DNA from: an uncultured Ruminococcus sp.
Lineage (GTDB): Bacteria > Bacillota > Clostridia > Oscillospirales > Ruminococcaceae
DNA length: 24,787 bases
Direction: 5' to 3'
Assembly: GCA_900319195.1 (NCBI GenBank)
Contig: ONNL01000113.1
Span: 1-24,787, forward strand
Below the pieces are notes generated by a model. It saw nothing but the letters and a program-made list of their open reading frames with translations, did no database searches and was not told the origin of the DNA. A program made the position numbers and the translations under genes. Below, piece by piece: positions 1-7,831 of the stretch (the first letter of the stretch is position 1; the number at the start of each line of letters is the position of its first letter).

Positions 1-1
1 A

Positions 2-37
2 CAAAGTTTCACCAAATGACAGTTTGGTGAAACTTTG
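2..37. repeat. 15-bp perfect inverted repeat with 6-nt spacer
   Basis: The arms CAAAGTTTCACCAAA (2-16) and TTTGGTGAAACTTTG (23-37) are exact reverse complements separated by TGACAG. No run of T follows the right arm on the plus strand, so a plus-strand intrinsic terminator is not well supported; on the minus strand the flanking bases lie outside the window. A 6-nt spacer between inverted arms is also the architecture of Xer recombination sites, and a tyrosine recombinase gene starts 30 bp downstream. The arms do not resemble the usual Firmicute dif sequence. It could be a recombinase target, an operator, or the terminator of a gene to the left. Confidence 0.85.
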
Positions 38-66
38 AACAACAAAAATACAAGTGAGGCATATTT

Positions 67-1059
67 GTGAATAATTATAATACTCCCGAGAATCCCGAGT
101 TTCTCAATAATTATCTTGTACATATCAAAATTGTACAGCTTCTTTCGGAGCGTACTATCAGCGAATACTATCTTGACATCAGACTATTCCTTAAATTCAT
201 CTATGAAAACAATCACAATACAGGCAAAGACATTGAGGACATTTCAATCAAGGATATGTCCGTCGATGAATTAAGGAAGATCAATGTTGCAGATATTTAC
301 AATTTTATTTTCTATGCTTCTGATGAACGCCACAACAATGATAAGGCTCGTTACAGGAAAATTTCTTCGCTGAGAAGCTTTTTCAAGTATCTTGAAAAGG
401 TTGAGCATATTATTGACGTTAATCCCGCAAGCGACCTTGATGTACCTGTGCCCAAAGCTTCACTGCCTAAATTCCTGTCCCTTGATGATAGTCTGAAACT
501 GCTTAGAGCTTCAAGTGATAGTTCATCACTCAGGGACTACTGTATCATTACATTGTTTTTAAACTGCGGTATGCGTCTCAGTGAGCTTGTAGGCATCAAT
601 ATCAAGGATATTGATTTCACTGAGAATCGTCTCAAGGTACTCGGTAAAGGCAACAAGGAACGTATGATTTACCTGAATGACGCTTGCTTGGACGCTCTGA
701 ACCATTATCTTTCAGTCCGTCGGAGCAATAAAAAAGCCGCTGATGAACCTGCGCTGTTTATAAGCAATCAGAACCGCCGTATTTCCAAGCGCCGTGTACA
801 GCAAATTGTTGAGGATACGCTTACTAAAGCAGGTCTTGACGGCAAAGGCATCACTACGCATAAGCTCAGGCATACAGCCGCGACTCTCATGTATCAGTAT
901 GGCGGCGCTGATGTACTCACGCTAAAGGAATTGCTCGGACACGCGAGTATTTCCACCACCGAGATATACACCCATTTGAATGATGAAAGGGTACGCAGTG
1001 CTGTTGAAAACAATCCGCTCTCAAATATAAAAAATGATTACAAGGACGATAAACAATAA
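67..1059 (+). CDS. Tyrosine recombinase, XerC/XerD-like
   Basis: This is a site-specific DNA recombinase of the integrase (tyrosine) superfamily, acting through a covalent 3'-phosphotyrosine. Residues about 10-125 form the SAM-like core-binding domain. Residues about 133-315 form the catalytic domain, with the complete active-site set visible: Arg170 (GMRLSEL), Lys194 (GKGNKER), His265 and Arg268 (HKLRH), His292 (LLGHAS) and Tyr301 (TTEIYTHL). The length of 330 residues is slightly above the usual ~300 of XerC/D. The start is GTG, with AGTGAGG about 8 nt upstream. It could be a housekeeping dimer-resolution recombinase or a stand-alone integrase; no phage or transposon genes flank it, so I favour the Xer class. 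A perfect inverted repeat with Xer-like spacing sits just upstream. Confidence 0.9.
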   Translation: MNNYNTPENPEFLNNYLVHIKIVQLLSERTISEYYLDIRLFLKFIYENNHNTGKDIEDISIKDMSVDELRKINVADIYNFIFYASDERHNNDKARYRKISSLRSFFKYLEKVEHIIDVNPASDLDVPVPKASLPKFLSLDDSLKLLRASSDSSSLRDYCIITLFLNCGMRLSELVGINIKDIDFTENRLKVLGKGNKERMIYLNDACLDALNHYLSVRRSNKKAADEPALFISNQNRRISKRRVQQIVEDTLTKAGLDGKGITTHKLRHTAATLMYQYGGADVLTLKELLGHASISTTEIYTHLNDERVRSAVENNPLSNIKNDYKDDKQ

Positions 1060-1073
1060 GACCACTCCCCTGC

Positions 1074-1102
1074 TATTTAATTAAAATATATTTTATTAAA
1101 TA
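1074..1102. repeat. AT-only imperfect palindrome
   Basis: TATTTAATTAAAATA (1074-1088) faces TATTTTATTAAATA (1089-1102), an almost perfect A/T-only dyad with one unpaired base. It lies between the recombinase stop codon and the -35 box of the asnB promoter. It may act as an A/T-rich UP-like element for that promoter or as a weak transcript end; base composition alone could generate it. Confidence 0.4.
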
Positions 1103-1106
1103 ATTG

Positions 1107-1135
1107 TTGCAAAATAACGTATTTTGTAGTATAAT
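1107..1135 (+). promoter_or_regulatory. Sigma-A promoter for asnB
   Basis: The -35 is TTGCAA (1107-1112), the spacer is 17 nt, and the -10 is TATAAT (1130-1135), 36 bp before the asnB start codon. No regulatory leader fits in the short untranslated region. It probably drives asnB, the HD-domain gene and pyrB, since no terminator is visible between these three. Confidence 0.8.
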
Positions 1136-1171
1136 AGTATAGAAAAATTTTACTGTGGAGATGTTCTATAT

Positions 1172-3043
1172 ATGTGCGGAATTGTCGGTTTTACGAATAC
1201 AAATAGCGGCTCAAAGTCTGTAATTGGCGAAATGATGGAGCTTATAAGACATCGGGGTCCCGATGCGGAGGGCAAGTATGTTGATGATGATATTGCTCTC
1301 GGACATCGCAGACTATCTATAATTGATATTTCATCGCAGGGTGACCAGCCTATATTTAATGAGGACAGGTCAATGGTCATCGTTTTCAACGGTGAGATAT
1401 ACAACTATAAGGAAATACGTGAAAAGCTCGTTGAGGCTGGTCATAAATTCAGCACAAATACCGACACGGAGGTCCTTATCCACGGCTATGAGGAATACGG
1501 CGAAAAGCTTCTGAATATGCTCAGAGGAATGTTCTCGTTTCTCATCTGGGATAAAAACAAAAAGGAGCTTTTCGGAGCGCGTGATTTCTTTGGCATTAAG
1601 CCGATGTATTACGCTCATATGGGCGATACATTCATGTTCGGCTCCGAAATAAAGAGCTTTCTTGCACATCCCGATTTCAAGAAGGAGCTCAACACTTCCG
1701 TTTTGGAGACATATCTCACTTTTCAGTACTCCCCTACTTTCGATACGTTTTTTAAAAATGTTTACAAGCTCCCGCCTGCACATTATTTCAAGCTCAAGGA
1801 CGGTCATATGACTATCAAGCGCTACTGGGACGTTCACTTTGACGCGGACAACGATCCCGACCTTGATAAATGGGTGGAGCGTATTTCTGATACCTTCAAA
1901 AACTCTGTTGAAGCTCACAAGATAGCTGATGTTGAAGTAGGCTCATTCCTTTCAAGCGGCGTAGATTCGAGCTATGTTGCTGCTGTTGCAGATGTTGATA
2001 AGACATTCACTGTCGGATTCGGCAGTGATGAAAAGTACAACGAGATAGGCTGGGCAAAGGATTTTTCAGAGGCTATCGGCAAGGAAAACACAAGCAAGGT
2101 AATTTCGGCTGACGAATACTGGGACAGCCTTTCAAAAATACAGTATCACATGGACGAACCTCTTGCCGACCCTGCCGCAGTTGCACTTTACTTCGTATGC
2201 AATATTGCTTCAGAGAGACTGAAGGTAGTACTATCGGGCGAAGGCGCTGACGAGATATTCGGCGGTTATAATGTATACAGCGACCCGAACGGTACGTTCT
2301 ATGACAGACTTCCGCGTCCGGTAAAGCGCGGTATAGGCAAGGTTGCGGCTAAGCTCCCTCAGAAGCGCGGTATCAATTTCTTTGTCCGCAAGGGACGCGA
2401 TGTTGAAGAGCGCTTTATCGGAAACGCTTATATGTTCACTCCCGAGCAGAGAAAGAAGCTTCTGAAAATAAAGACAAGTGCTCCCGACCCGATGTCTGTT
2501 ACAAAACCGTTTTATAAGAACGTCAAGGACAAGGACGACGTTACAAAGATGCAGTACCTTGACCTTCATCTGTGGATGGCAGGAGACATTCTCCTTAAAG
2601 CTGACAAGATGAGCATGGCTAATTCACTCGAGCTGAGAGTGCCGTTCCTTGATAAAGAGATAATGTCGCTTGCCGAGAAGATACCCACTAAGTACAGAGT
2701 GACACATGATAAGGGTACGGCTGAAACCAAGTATATCACAAAGTACGCAATGAGACTTGCGGCTAAAAAGGATACCCCGAGCCGGACTGCCAAAACTGCC
2801 GCAAAGAAAAAGCTCGGATTCCCTGTTCCGATAAGGGTATGGCTCAAGGAAGAGAAATACTACAATATAGTTAAGGATACCTTTGAGAGCGAGAGTTCAA
2901 AGATGTTCTTTGATACCGATATTCTCATGAAGCTCCTTGACGACCACAGAAACAGTAAAGCCGACAACAGCCGTAAGATATGGACAGTTTACATTTTCCT
3001 TGTATGGTACAAGGTATACTTTGAAAACAACGGCAAATACTGA
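1172..3043 (+). CDS. asnB: Asparagine synthase (glutamine-hydrolysing), AsnB
   Basis: AsnB makes asparagine from aspartate, ATP and glutamine-derived ammonia in the cytoplasm. The N-terminal class-II glutamine amidotransferase domain covers about residues 2-200. Its nucleophile Cys2 (MCGIVGF) becomes N-terminal once Met is removed, and RHRGPD (26-31) and FNGEIYNY (72-79) are conserved glutaminase motifs. The synthetase domain (about 230-610) carries the ATP pyrophosphatase loop SSGVDSS (261-267) and SGEGADEIFGGY (355-366). The length of 623 residues is normal for the family. The ATG start is fixed by the required Cys2, with GTGGAG about 11 nt upstream. Some homologues amidate cell-wall precursors or peptides, but the synthetase motifs and the neighbouring pyrB favour asparagine synthesis. 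Confidence 0.95.
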   Translation: MCGIVGFTNTNSGSKSVIGEMMELIRHRGPDAEGKYVDDDIALGHRRLSIIDISSQGDQPIFNEDRSMVIVFNGEIYNYKEIREKLVEAGHKFSTNTDTEVLIHGYEEYGEKLLNMLRGMFSFLIWDKNKKELFGARDFFGIKPMYYAHMGDTFMFGSEIKSFLAHPDFKKELNTSVLETYLTFQYSPTFDTFFKNVYKLPPAHYFKLKDGHMTIKRYWDVHFDADNDPDLDKWVERISDTFKNSVEAHKIADVEVGSFLSSGVDSSYVAAVADVDKTFTVGFGSDEKYNEIGWAKDFSEAIGKENTSKVISADEYWDSLSKIQYHMDEPLADPAAVALYFVCNIASERLKVVLSGEGADEIFGGYNVYSDPNGTFYDRLPRPVKRGIGKVAAKLPQKRGINFFVRKGRDVEERFIGNAYMFTPEQRKKLLKIKTSAPDPMSVTKPFYKNVKDKDDVTKMQYLDLHLWMAGDILLKADKMSMANSLELRVPFLDKEIMSLAEKIPTKYRVTHDKGTAETKYITKYAMRLAAKKDTPSRTAKTAAKKKLGFPVPIRVWLKEEKYYNIVKDTFESESSKMFFDTDILMKLLDDHRNSKADNSRKIWTVYIFLVWYKVYFENNGKY

Positions 3044-3057
3044 TTTGGAAGTGAAAC

Positions 3058-3726
3058 ATGGCAAGCTTAGTTACTTATAAATACATCAAGCAGAATCCCG
3101 ATATTATGGAGTATATCATGCGTGCTGACAAGGCACTCGAGGTCCTTGGATATACTGAGCACTCTTTTGCTCATGTTGAAAAGGTCGCAGCAGTGTCGAG
3201 TATGATTCTTGAAACGCTCGGTTATGACGAGAGGACAGTCGAACTCGCAAAAATCGCCTCAATGATGCACGACATCGGCAATGTGATAAACCGTATCGAC
3301 CACGCACAAAGCGGTGCGGTAATGGCGTTCAGACTGCTTGATAATCTGAATATGCCTGCAAATGAGATATGCTCGATAATTTCTGCGATAGGCAACCACG
3401 ACGAAAGCACGGCTCAGCCTGTTGACGTTATTTCCGCCGCTCTGATAATCGGTGACAAGACTGATGTGCGCAGAAGCAGAGCCAGAAACACGGACTTACT
3501 TTCCTTCGATATTCACGACCGTGTAAACTATGCCGTGGAAAAGTCTGCTTTAAGATTCAGTGACGACAAATCGTCGATAATTCTCGACCTTAAAATAGAT
3601 ACCAATATATCGTCAGTCCTTGAATACTTCGAGATATTCATGGACCGTATGCTGCTGTGCCGCAGGGCCTCGCAGTTTCTGAATTTGAAGTTTGAAATGA
3701 TAGTCAATGACAGTAAAGTATTATAA
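3058..3726 (+). CDS. HD-domain phosphohydrolase of unknown substrate
   Basis: This 222-residue cytoplasmic protein belongs to the HD superfamily of metal-dependent phosphohydrolases. The metal ligands are recognisable: His39 (HSFAHVEKV), His71-Asp72 (MMHDIG), further His82 and His114 (GNHDES), and a downstream Asp133 in IGDKTDVRRSR. That last segment resembles the later motif of YqeK/RelA-like HD enzymes, but no synthetase, PAS or GGDEF domain is attached. The C-terminal ~80 residues are unassigned. The gene begins 14 bp after asnB and ends 34 bp before pyrB, so it is probably cotranscribed with both. Its substrate cannot be read from the sequence; nucleotides or a signalling nucleotide are the usual choices for this fold. 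Confidence 0.8.
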   Translation: MASLVTYKYIKQNPDIMEYIMRADKALEVLGYTEHSFAHVEKVAAVSSMILETLGYDERTVELAKIASMMHDIGNVINRIDHAQSGAVMAFRLLDNLNMPANEICSIISAIGNHDESTAQPVDVISAALIIGDKTDVRRSRARNTDLLSFDIHDRVNYAVEKSALRFSDDKSSIILDLKIDTNISSVLEYFEIFMDRMLLCRRASQFLNLKFEMIVNDSKVL

Positions 3727-3760
3727 TGACATTTATCTGAAAACAACGGAGGTTTAAATT

Positions 3761-4843
3761 ATGCGTTCAGAATATCAGCATCTTATTGATTTGAGCGACT
3801 ATCCTGTTACATGGTGGAAAAGGATAATTGAACTTGGTGAGAAAATCAAAAACGACCCGTCGGAGTACGCTCACGTTTGTGATGGAAAGCTCATGGCTAC
3901 GCTTTTCTATGAGCCTTCCACAAGAACACAGATGTCGTTTCAGACGGCTATGATAAGGCTCGGCGGAAAGATAATCGGTTTCGATAATCCTGCAAATTCA
4001 TCTGTATCAAAGGGCGAAACTCTCAAGGACACGACAAAGATCGTCAGCAGCTATTCGGATGTTCTTGTTATCCGTCACCCCATTCCCGGTGCTGCAAAGG
4101 CTGCTTCCCTTACAGCAGGCTGTCCCGTTATTAACGCAGGAGACGGCGGACATCTTCACCCTACTCAGACTCTTACCGACCTCCTCACACTGAAAATCGA
4201 AAAGAAAACTCTCTCGGGACTGACAGTCGGTATGTGCGGCGACCTTATCAACGGAAGGACTGTACACTCGCTCTGTAAGGCACTCTGTATGTTCCCCGAT
4301 AATAAGTTCATATTCATTTCAACTCCCGAGCTCAGAATGCCTGCCTATATCAAGGACATAATTACTGCTCACGGCAGTACGTTTGAGGAGATCGACTCAC
4401 TTGAAGAAGCTATCGGAAGACTTGATGTTCTTTACATGACCCGAATCCAGCAGGAGCGCTTTGCGAGCCGTGAGGACTATCTTGCACAGAAGGACACGTA
4501 TGTGCTCGACCACCAGAAAATGCTCCTTGCCAAGAAGGATATGATAGTAATGCACCCTCTGCCGAGAGTTGACGAGATAACTGTAGAGGTCGATGATGAC
4601 AGCAGGGCAATGTATTTCACGCAGGCGAGATATGGAGTATTTGCGAGAATGGCTCTGATAATGACTATACTCGGAGATAAAAAAACCTCGGAGACGCTGA
4701 TAGGAAAAACGTACAACAGCGTTAAATGCGACAATCCTAACTGCATTACCAATCATGAACCATACCTCCCCAAGAGCTTCCGCTCAAGCGGTGACAGTAC
4801 ACTTCTTGAATGCGAATACTGCGACGAAAGAAAGCTTATATGA
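3761..4843 (+). CDS. pyrB: Aspartate carbamoyltransferase with C-terminal PyrI-like zinc module
   Basis: The catalytic chain of aspartate transcarbamoylase makes carbamoyl-aspartate, the committed step of pyrimidine synthesis. The carbamoyl-phosphate loop STRT (53-56, in EPSTRTQMSF), Lys84 (SVSKGE), Arg105 (RHP), HPTQ (133-136), Arg228/Gln230 (TRIQ) and HPLPR (265-269) are all present, and HPLPR is typical of aspartate rather than ornithine transcarbamoylases. After the catalytic domain (about 1-315) comes a tail with Cys323-x4-Cys328-x22-Cys351-x2-Cys354. This matches the spacing and local sequence (NxNC, CxYC) of the zinc domain of the PyrI regulatory chain. The nucleotide-binding allosteric domain of PyrI is absent. 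The ribosome binding site GGAGG lies upstream. The neighbouring asnB also consumes aspartate. Confidence 0.93.
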   Translation: MRSEYQHLIDLSDYPVTWWKRIIELGEKIKNDPSEYAHVCDGKLMATLFYEPSTRTQMSFQTAMIRLGGKIIGFDNPANSSVSKGETLKDTTKIVSSYSDVLVIRHPIPGAAKAASLTAGCPVINAGDGGHLHPTQTLTDLLTLKIEKKTLSGLTVGMCGDLINGRTVHSLCKALCMFPDNKFIFISTPELRMPAYIKDIITAHGSTFEEIDSLEEAIGRLDVLYMTRIQQERFASREDYLAQKDTYVLDHQKMLLAKKDMIVMHPLPRVDEITVEVDDDSRAMYFTQARYGVFARMALIMTILGDKKTSETLIGKTYNSVKCDNPNCITNHEPYLPKSFRSSGDSTLLECEYCDERKLI

Positions 4844-4851
4844 CCCAAAAT

Positions 4852-4886
4852 AAAAGCTCTGTGCTTCAACACACAGAGCTTTTTCT
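4852..4886. terminator. Bidirectional intrinsic terminator between pyrB and the GH5 gene
   Basis: The arms AAAAGCTCTGTG (4852-4863) and CACAGAGCTTTT (4872-4883) pair perfectly around an 8-nt loop. T-rich runs follow on both strands (TTTTTCTT on plus, TTTTATTTT on minus). It sits between the converging stop codons of pyrB and the glycoside hydrolase gene, so it can end both transcripts. Confidence 0.92.
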
Positions 4887-6016
4887 TATTTAACTGATTC
4901 TTTCATAGCTTCGAGGAGTCCGTCGGTTCTCCACTGATGAGCTTCACGATCGTATTCCTCACCGTTATCCCAGAAGAAGCATGGAATCCCAGCGTCATGA
5001 CAGAGCTTTGTAAGAGTTTTCACATACAGCACTCTGCTGTCATGGTCGTTTTCGGTGCGTGTACCGTATTCTCCGATTATAACGGGGATGCCCTTATCAA
5101 CGAATGTCGTTTTCAGCTTTTCGACATCATCCGTCATTGCCTGTATATCGCTGTCTGTACCCCATGTATGCTGTGCATTCGTTATACAGAACTGCCACGG
5201 AGTATAGTAATGAACTGACACCATTACTCGTCCCGAAGGGTCATCAGGGACTTTATACAAGCTTGAACAGGTCTGTGCTGTGTCAGTCCAGTAGCCTGCA
5301 ATGAGCAAATGACGAGTTGCATTTTTATCACCGCTTGCACGTATCAGGTCAACGAATGTCTGATTCAGCTTGTTGAGCGTTGTATACGCCTCGGGCTTGC
5401 TGAGGTCATCAAAGCCTACCTCGTTCATCGACTCAAATATCAGCTTCTCGGAGTAATCACTAAAGCTCTCGGCTATCTGCGACCATACGGCTTTGTACTC
5501 CTTTTCGACAGCCTCATAGTCCGTTGAGGCATTCCGTATCCATGCGCCGAAATTTGGGTCACCGCCGCCGTCGTGATGAAGATTGATAATGACATACATA
5601 TTCTCGTTCATCGCAAAGTCAACGACCTCATGGACTCTTGAAAGCCATTCCTTGTCAATAGTGTAATCGGGAGCAGGCCCGATGTGGTCGCGCCATGTAA
5701 CAGGGATTCGGACAGCATTTATGCCGTCCTCCTTGAGATACGAGAACAGCTCGGGAGTTGTTCGGACATTTCCCCAGAGAGTTTCGTCAACCTTTTCTCC
5801 TGCGGGAGCTGTCTCGTTGACTATCCCGTCATCATCGCGGTCAGCCTCGCAGACATCAAGCGTATCTCCGAGATTCCAGCCGATATTTATATCCTGTGCT
5901 ATCTGCGTGGAGGTCATATCAGCAAGCTTTGTCTTCTTTTTTACAAGCTTCTTTGACGAGCATCCGCAGGCAAAAATACAAATTGCGGACAAAACGGCAA
6001 AAATACGTTTTTTCAT
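4886..6016 (-). CDS. GH5 family endoglucanase-like lipoprotein
   Basis: This is a secreted, probably membrane-anchored glycoside hydrolase of family 5, most likely cleaving beta-1,4-glucan or a related hemicellulose. Residues 1-19 look like a lipoprotein signal (MKKR, hydrophobic core, then FACGCSS), with Cys19 or Cys17 as the lipidated residue. The catalytic TIM barrel begins at NIGWNLGDTLD (44-54), the usual cellulase opening. It carries Arg103 (AVRIPVTW), the HH pair at 147-148 (INLHHDGG), the acid/base Glu199 in SMNEVGF, His269-Tyr270 (SVHYYTP), the nucleophile Glu316 in IGEYG, and Trp349. No dockerin or carbohydrate-binding module follows, so it is not an obvious cellulosome subunit. It ends the PAS-tgt-phosphatase operon, starting 15 bp after the phosphatase gene with AATGAGGTG as ribosome binding site. 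Confidence 0.93.
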   Translation of the reverse strand: MKKRIFAVLSAICIFACGCSSKKLVKKKTKLADMTSTQIAQDINIGWNLGDTLDVCEADRDDDGIVNETAPAGEKVDETLWGNVRTTPELFSYLKEDGINAVRIPVTWRDHIGPAPDYTIDKEWLSRVHEVVDFAMNENMYVIINLHHDGGGDPNFGAWIRNASTDYEAVEKEYKAVWSQIAESFSDYSEKLIFESMNEVGFDDLSKPEAYTTLNKLNQTFVDLIRASGDKNATRHLLIAGYWTDTAQTCSSLYKVPDDPSGRVMVSVHYYTPWQFCITNAQHTWGTDSDIQAMTDDVEKLKTTFVDKGIPVIIGEYGTRTENDHDSRVLYVKTLTKLCHDAGIPCFFWDNGEEYDREAHQWRTDGLLEAMKESVK

Positions 6017-6031
6017 ATTAACACCTCATTA

Positions 6032-6676
6032 TCAGGCGAAAATTATGTTTTTTATCTCTTCAGCGGTTTGTACTATATGGTCGGCTCCTGCCTCTTCAAG
6101 CTCCGACCTTCTGCGGAATCCCCAAAGACAGCCTATCGACTTTATTCCAGCATTTTTTGCAGTGTTTATATCGACGGCGCTGTCTCCTATCATGAACACT
6201 TCATTTTTAGTCCCGTCTATTTCGGAGAGTATCTCCTCAATTATAGCAGGGTCGGGTTTTTTGGCTCTTGTTTCTATTCCGCCGAGAACTTTTATAAATC
6301 TCACATCGGGCAGAAGTGCCGCAGCAATACTCTTTGCAAATATCTGCGGCTTGTTTGTAGCAACGGCAATATTCACACCGTTTGAGCCAAGACCCTCAAG
6401 CAGCCATTTTATTCCGGGGTACAACACGGTCTTATCAAGAAAATGCTTTGAGTAATAATCATTGAAATACTCGAGGAGCTTGCCCTCGTATTCTTTCTTA
6501 TCTGACGGGAGCGCTCGGAAGCAGAGCTTCTTGACTCCGTTTCCGACAAAATACCTATATTCATCATACGAATGGACGGGACAGCCAAGCTTTACAAGTC
6601 CGTAATTTGTCGCGTCAGCAAGGTCCTCAAGTGTATTCGCCAATGTTCCGTCAAGATCAAAAATCGCTGTTTTCAT
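6032..6676 (-). CDS. HAD-superfamily phosphatase, phosphoglycolate phosphatase-like
   Basis: This 214-residue cytoplasmic phosphatase has haloacid dehalogenase motif I DLDGTLANT (7-15; nucleophile Asp7, acid/base Asp9), an alpha-helical type-1 cap around residues 20-85, the motif III lysine in RAKKPDP, and motif IV GDSAVDI. Overall it resembles Gph/PgmB-type enzymes, which dephosphorylate 2-phosphoglycolate or small sugar phosphates; the exact substrate is not determined by sequence. Its start codon overlaps the tgt stop codon by one base (TGATG), so translation is probably coupled. It precedes the GH5 gene in the same operon. Confidence 0.88.
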   Translation of the reverse strand: MKTAIFDLDGTLANTLEDLADATNYGLVKLGCPVHSYDEYRYFVGNGVKKLCFRALPSDKKEYEGKLLEYFNDYYSKHFLDKTVLYPGIKWLLEGLGSNGVNIAVATNKPQIFAKSIAAALLPDVRFIKVLGGIETRAKKPDPAIIEEILSEIDGTKNEVFMIGDSAVDINTAKNAGIKSIGCLWGFRRRSELEEAGADHIVQTAEEIKNIIFA

Positions 6677-7818
6677 CAGTTAATCTCCTGTACCTTTGAA
6701 GCAAGTCTTTCAGAGTATTTTCCTCTGAACTGCTCAAAGGAGTCGTTGTCTATTGCGTCACGTATCTTTTCCGTGAGCGTGTTATAAAAATAAAGATTGT
6801 GAGTAACTGCAAGTCTGCCGCCGAGCTGTTCATTTGCTTTAAAGAGATGGCGGACGTATGCCCTTGAAAAGCTTCGGCAGGTCGGGCAGCCGCATTCCTC
6901 GTCAATGGGACGCGGGTCAGTTTCGTAGCATTTGTTTCCGATATGCATTATGCCGCTCCATGTGAACAGCGTACCGTGACGAGCATTACGGCTCGGCATT
7001 ACGCAGTCAAACATATCAATGCCTCGTGCAACAGCCTCGATTATATTTGATGGCGTACCGACACCCATGAGATAGCGCGGCTTATTTATCGGCATATACG
7101 GTTCTGTAACGTCAATGATGCGGTACATTTCTTCGGTAGGCTCACCTACTGCAAGTCCCCCGAGAGCATATCCGTCAAGGTCAAGCTTTGCGATGTCCTC
7201 CATGTGCTTAATGCGAAGGTCGTCGTATGTAGACCCCTGATTTATGCCGAAAAGCATCTGATGCTTGTTTATAGTATCGGGCAGGCTGTTCAGTCTTTCC
7301 ATTTCAGCCTTGCACCTGTAAAGCCAGCGAGTTGTACGCTCGATAGACTTCGCAACATAGTCATGAGTTGAGGGATTCTTTACGCACTCATCAAAAGCCA
7401 TAGCTATTGTTGAGCCGAGCGCAGACTGTATCTGCATACTCTCCTCGGGACCCATGAATATTTTCGCTCCGTCGATATGAGAATTGAAGTAAACTCCCTC
7501 TTCCTTTATCTTCCTGAGCTGTGCAAGGGAAAACACCTGAAATCCGCCGCTGTCCGTAAGAATAGGCTTATCCCAGTTCATGAATTTATGCAGACCGCCA
7601 AGCTGCTTGATTATCTGTTCACCGGGACGGAGATGAAGGTGATAGGTATTGCAGAGCTCTACCTGAGTTTTCAGACCTCTGAGGTCAATAGATGAGATAC
7701 CACCCTTAATTGCGGCGGACGTTCCGACATTCATAAAGCATGGTGTCTCGAATGTGCCGTGGACAGTTTCAACTCTTCCGCGTCTTGCACGTTTTTCAGT
7801 TTTCAAGAGAGTATACAT
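6676..7818 (-). CDS. tgt: tRNA-guanine transglycosylase (Tgt)
   Basis: Tgt exchanges guanine-34 in the anticodons of tRNA-Tyr, -His, -Asn and -Asp for preQ1, the step before QueA acts in queuosine synthesis. The 380-residue length is typical. Active-site landmarks are the base Asp89 in LTDSGGFQVFSL, the GINQGS loop (191-196), LGGLAVGEP (219-227), the nucleophile Asp271 in MFDCVMPSRNARHG, and the zinc ligands Cys309, Cys311, Cys314 and His340. It is preceded 13 bp upstream by the PAS gene and overlaps the phosphatase gene downstream. queA lies one gene further upstream, reading the same way but probably from its own transcript. Confidence 0.97.
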   Translation of the reverse strand: MYTLLKTEKRARRGRVETVHGTFETPCFMNVGTSAAIKGGISSIDLRGLKTQVELCNTYHLHLRPGEQIIKQLGGLHKFMNWDKPILTDSGGFQVFSLAQLRKIKEEGVYFNSHIDGAKIFMGPEESMQIQSALGSTIAMAFDECVKNPSTHDYVAKSIERTTRWLYRCKAEMERLNSLPDTINKHQMLFGINQGSTYDDLRIKHMEDIAKLDLDGYALGGLAVGEPTEEMYRIIDVTEPYMPINKPRYLMGVGTPSNIIEAVARGIDMFDCVMPSRNARHGTLFTWSGIMHIGNKCYETDPRPIDEECGCPTCRSFSRAYVRHLFKANEQLGGRLAVTHNLYFYNTLTEKIRDAIDNDSFEQFRGKYSERLASKVQEIN

Positions 7819-7831
7819 AGATTCTCCTTAT

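Noticed and set aside
5100..5520. Spo0A-box cores (TTCGACA) near 5116 and 5510
   Set aside because: Both lie inside the GH5 coding sequence. 7-mers of this kind are expected a few times by chance in 25 kb, so only the intergenic 8-mer was retained.
5682..6455. 257-codon open frame on the plus strand across the GH5 and phosphatase genes
   Set aside because: It runs antisense to two genes with complete catalytic motifs, has no ribosome binding site, and its translation is low-complexity Ser/Phe-rich without recognisable domain features.
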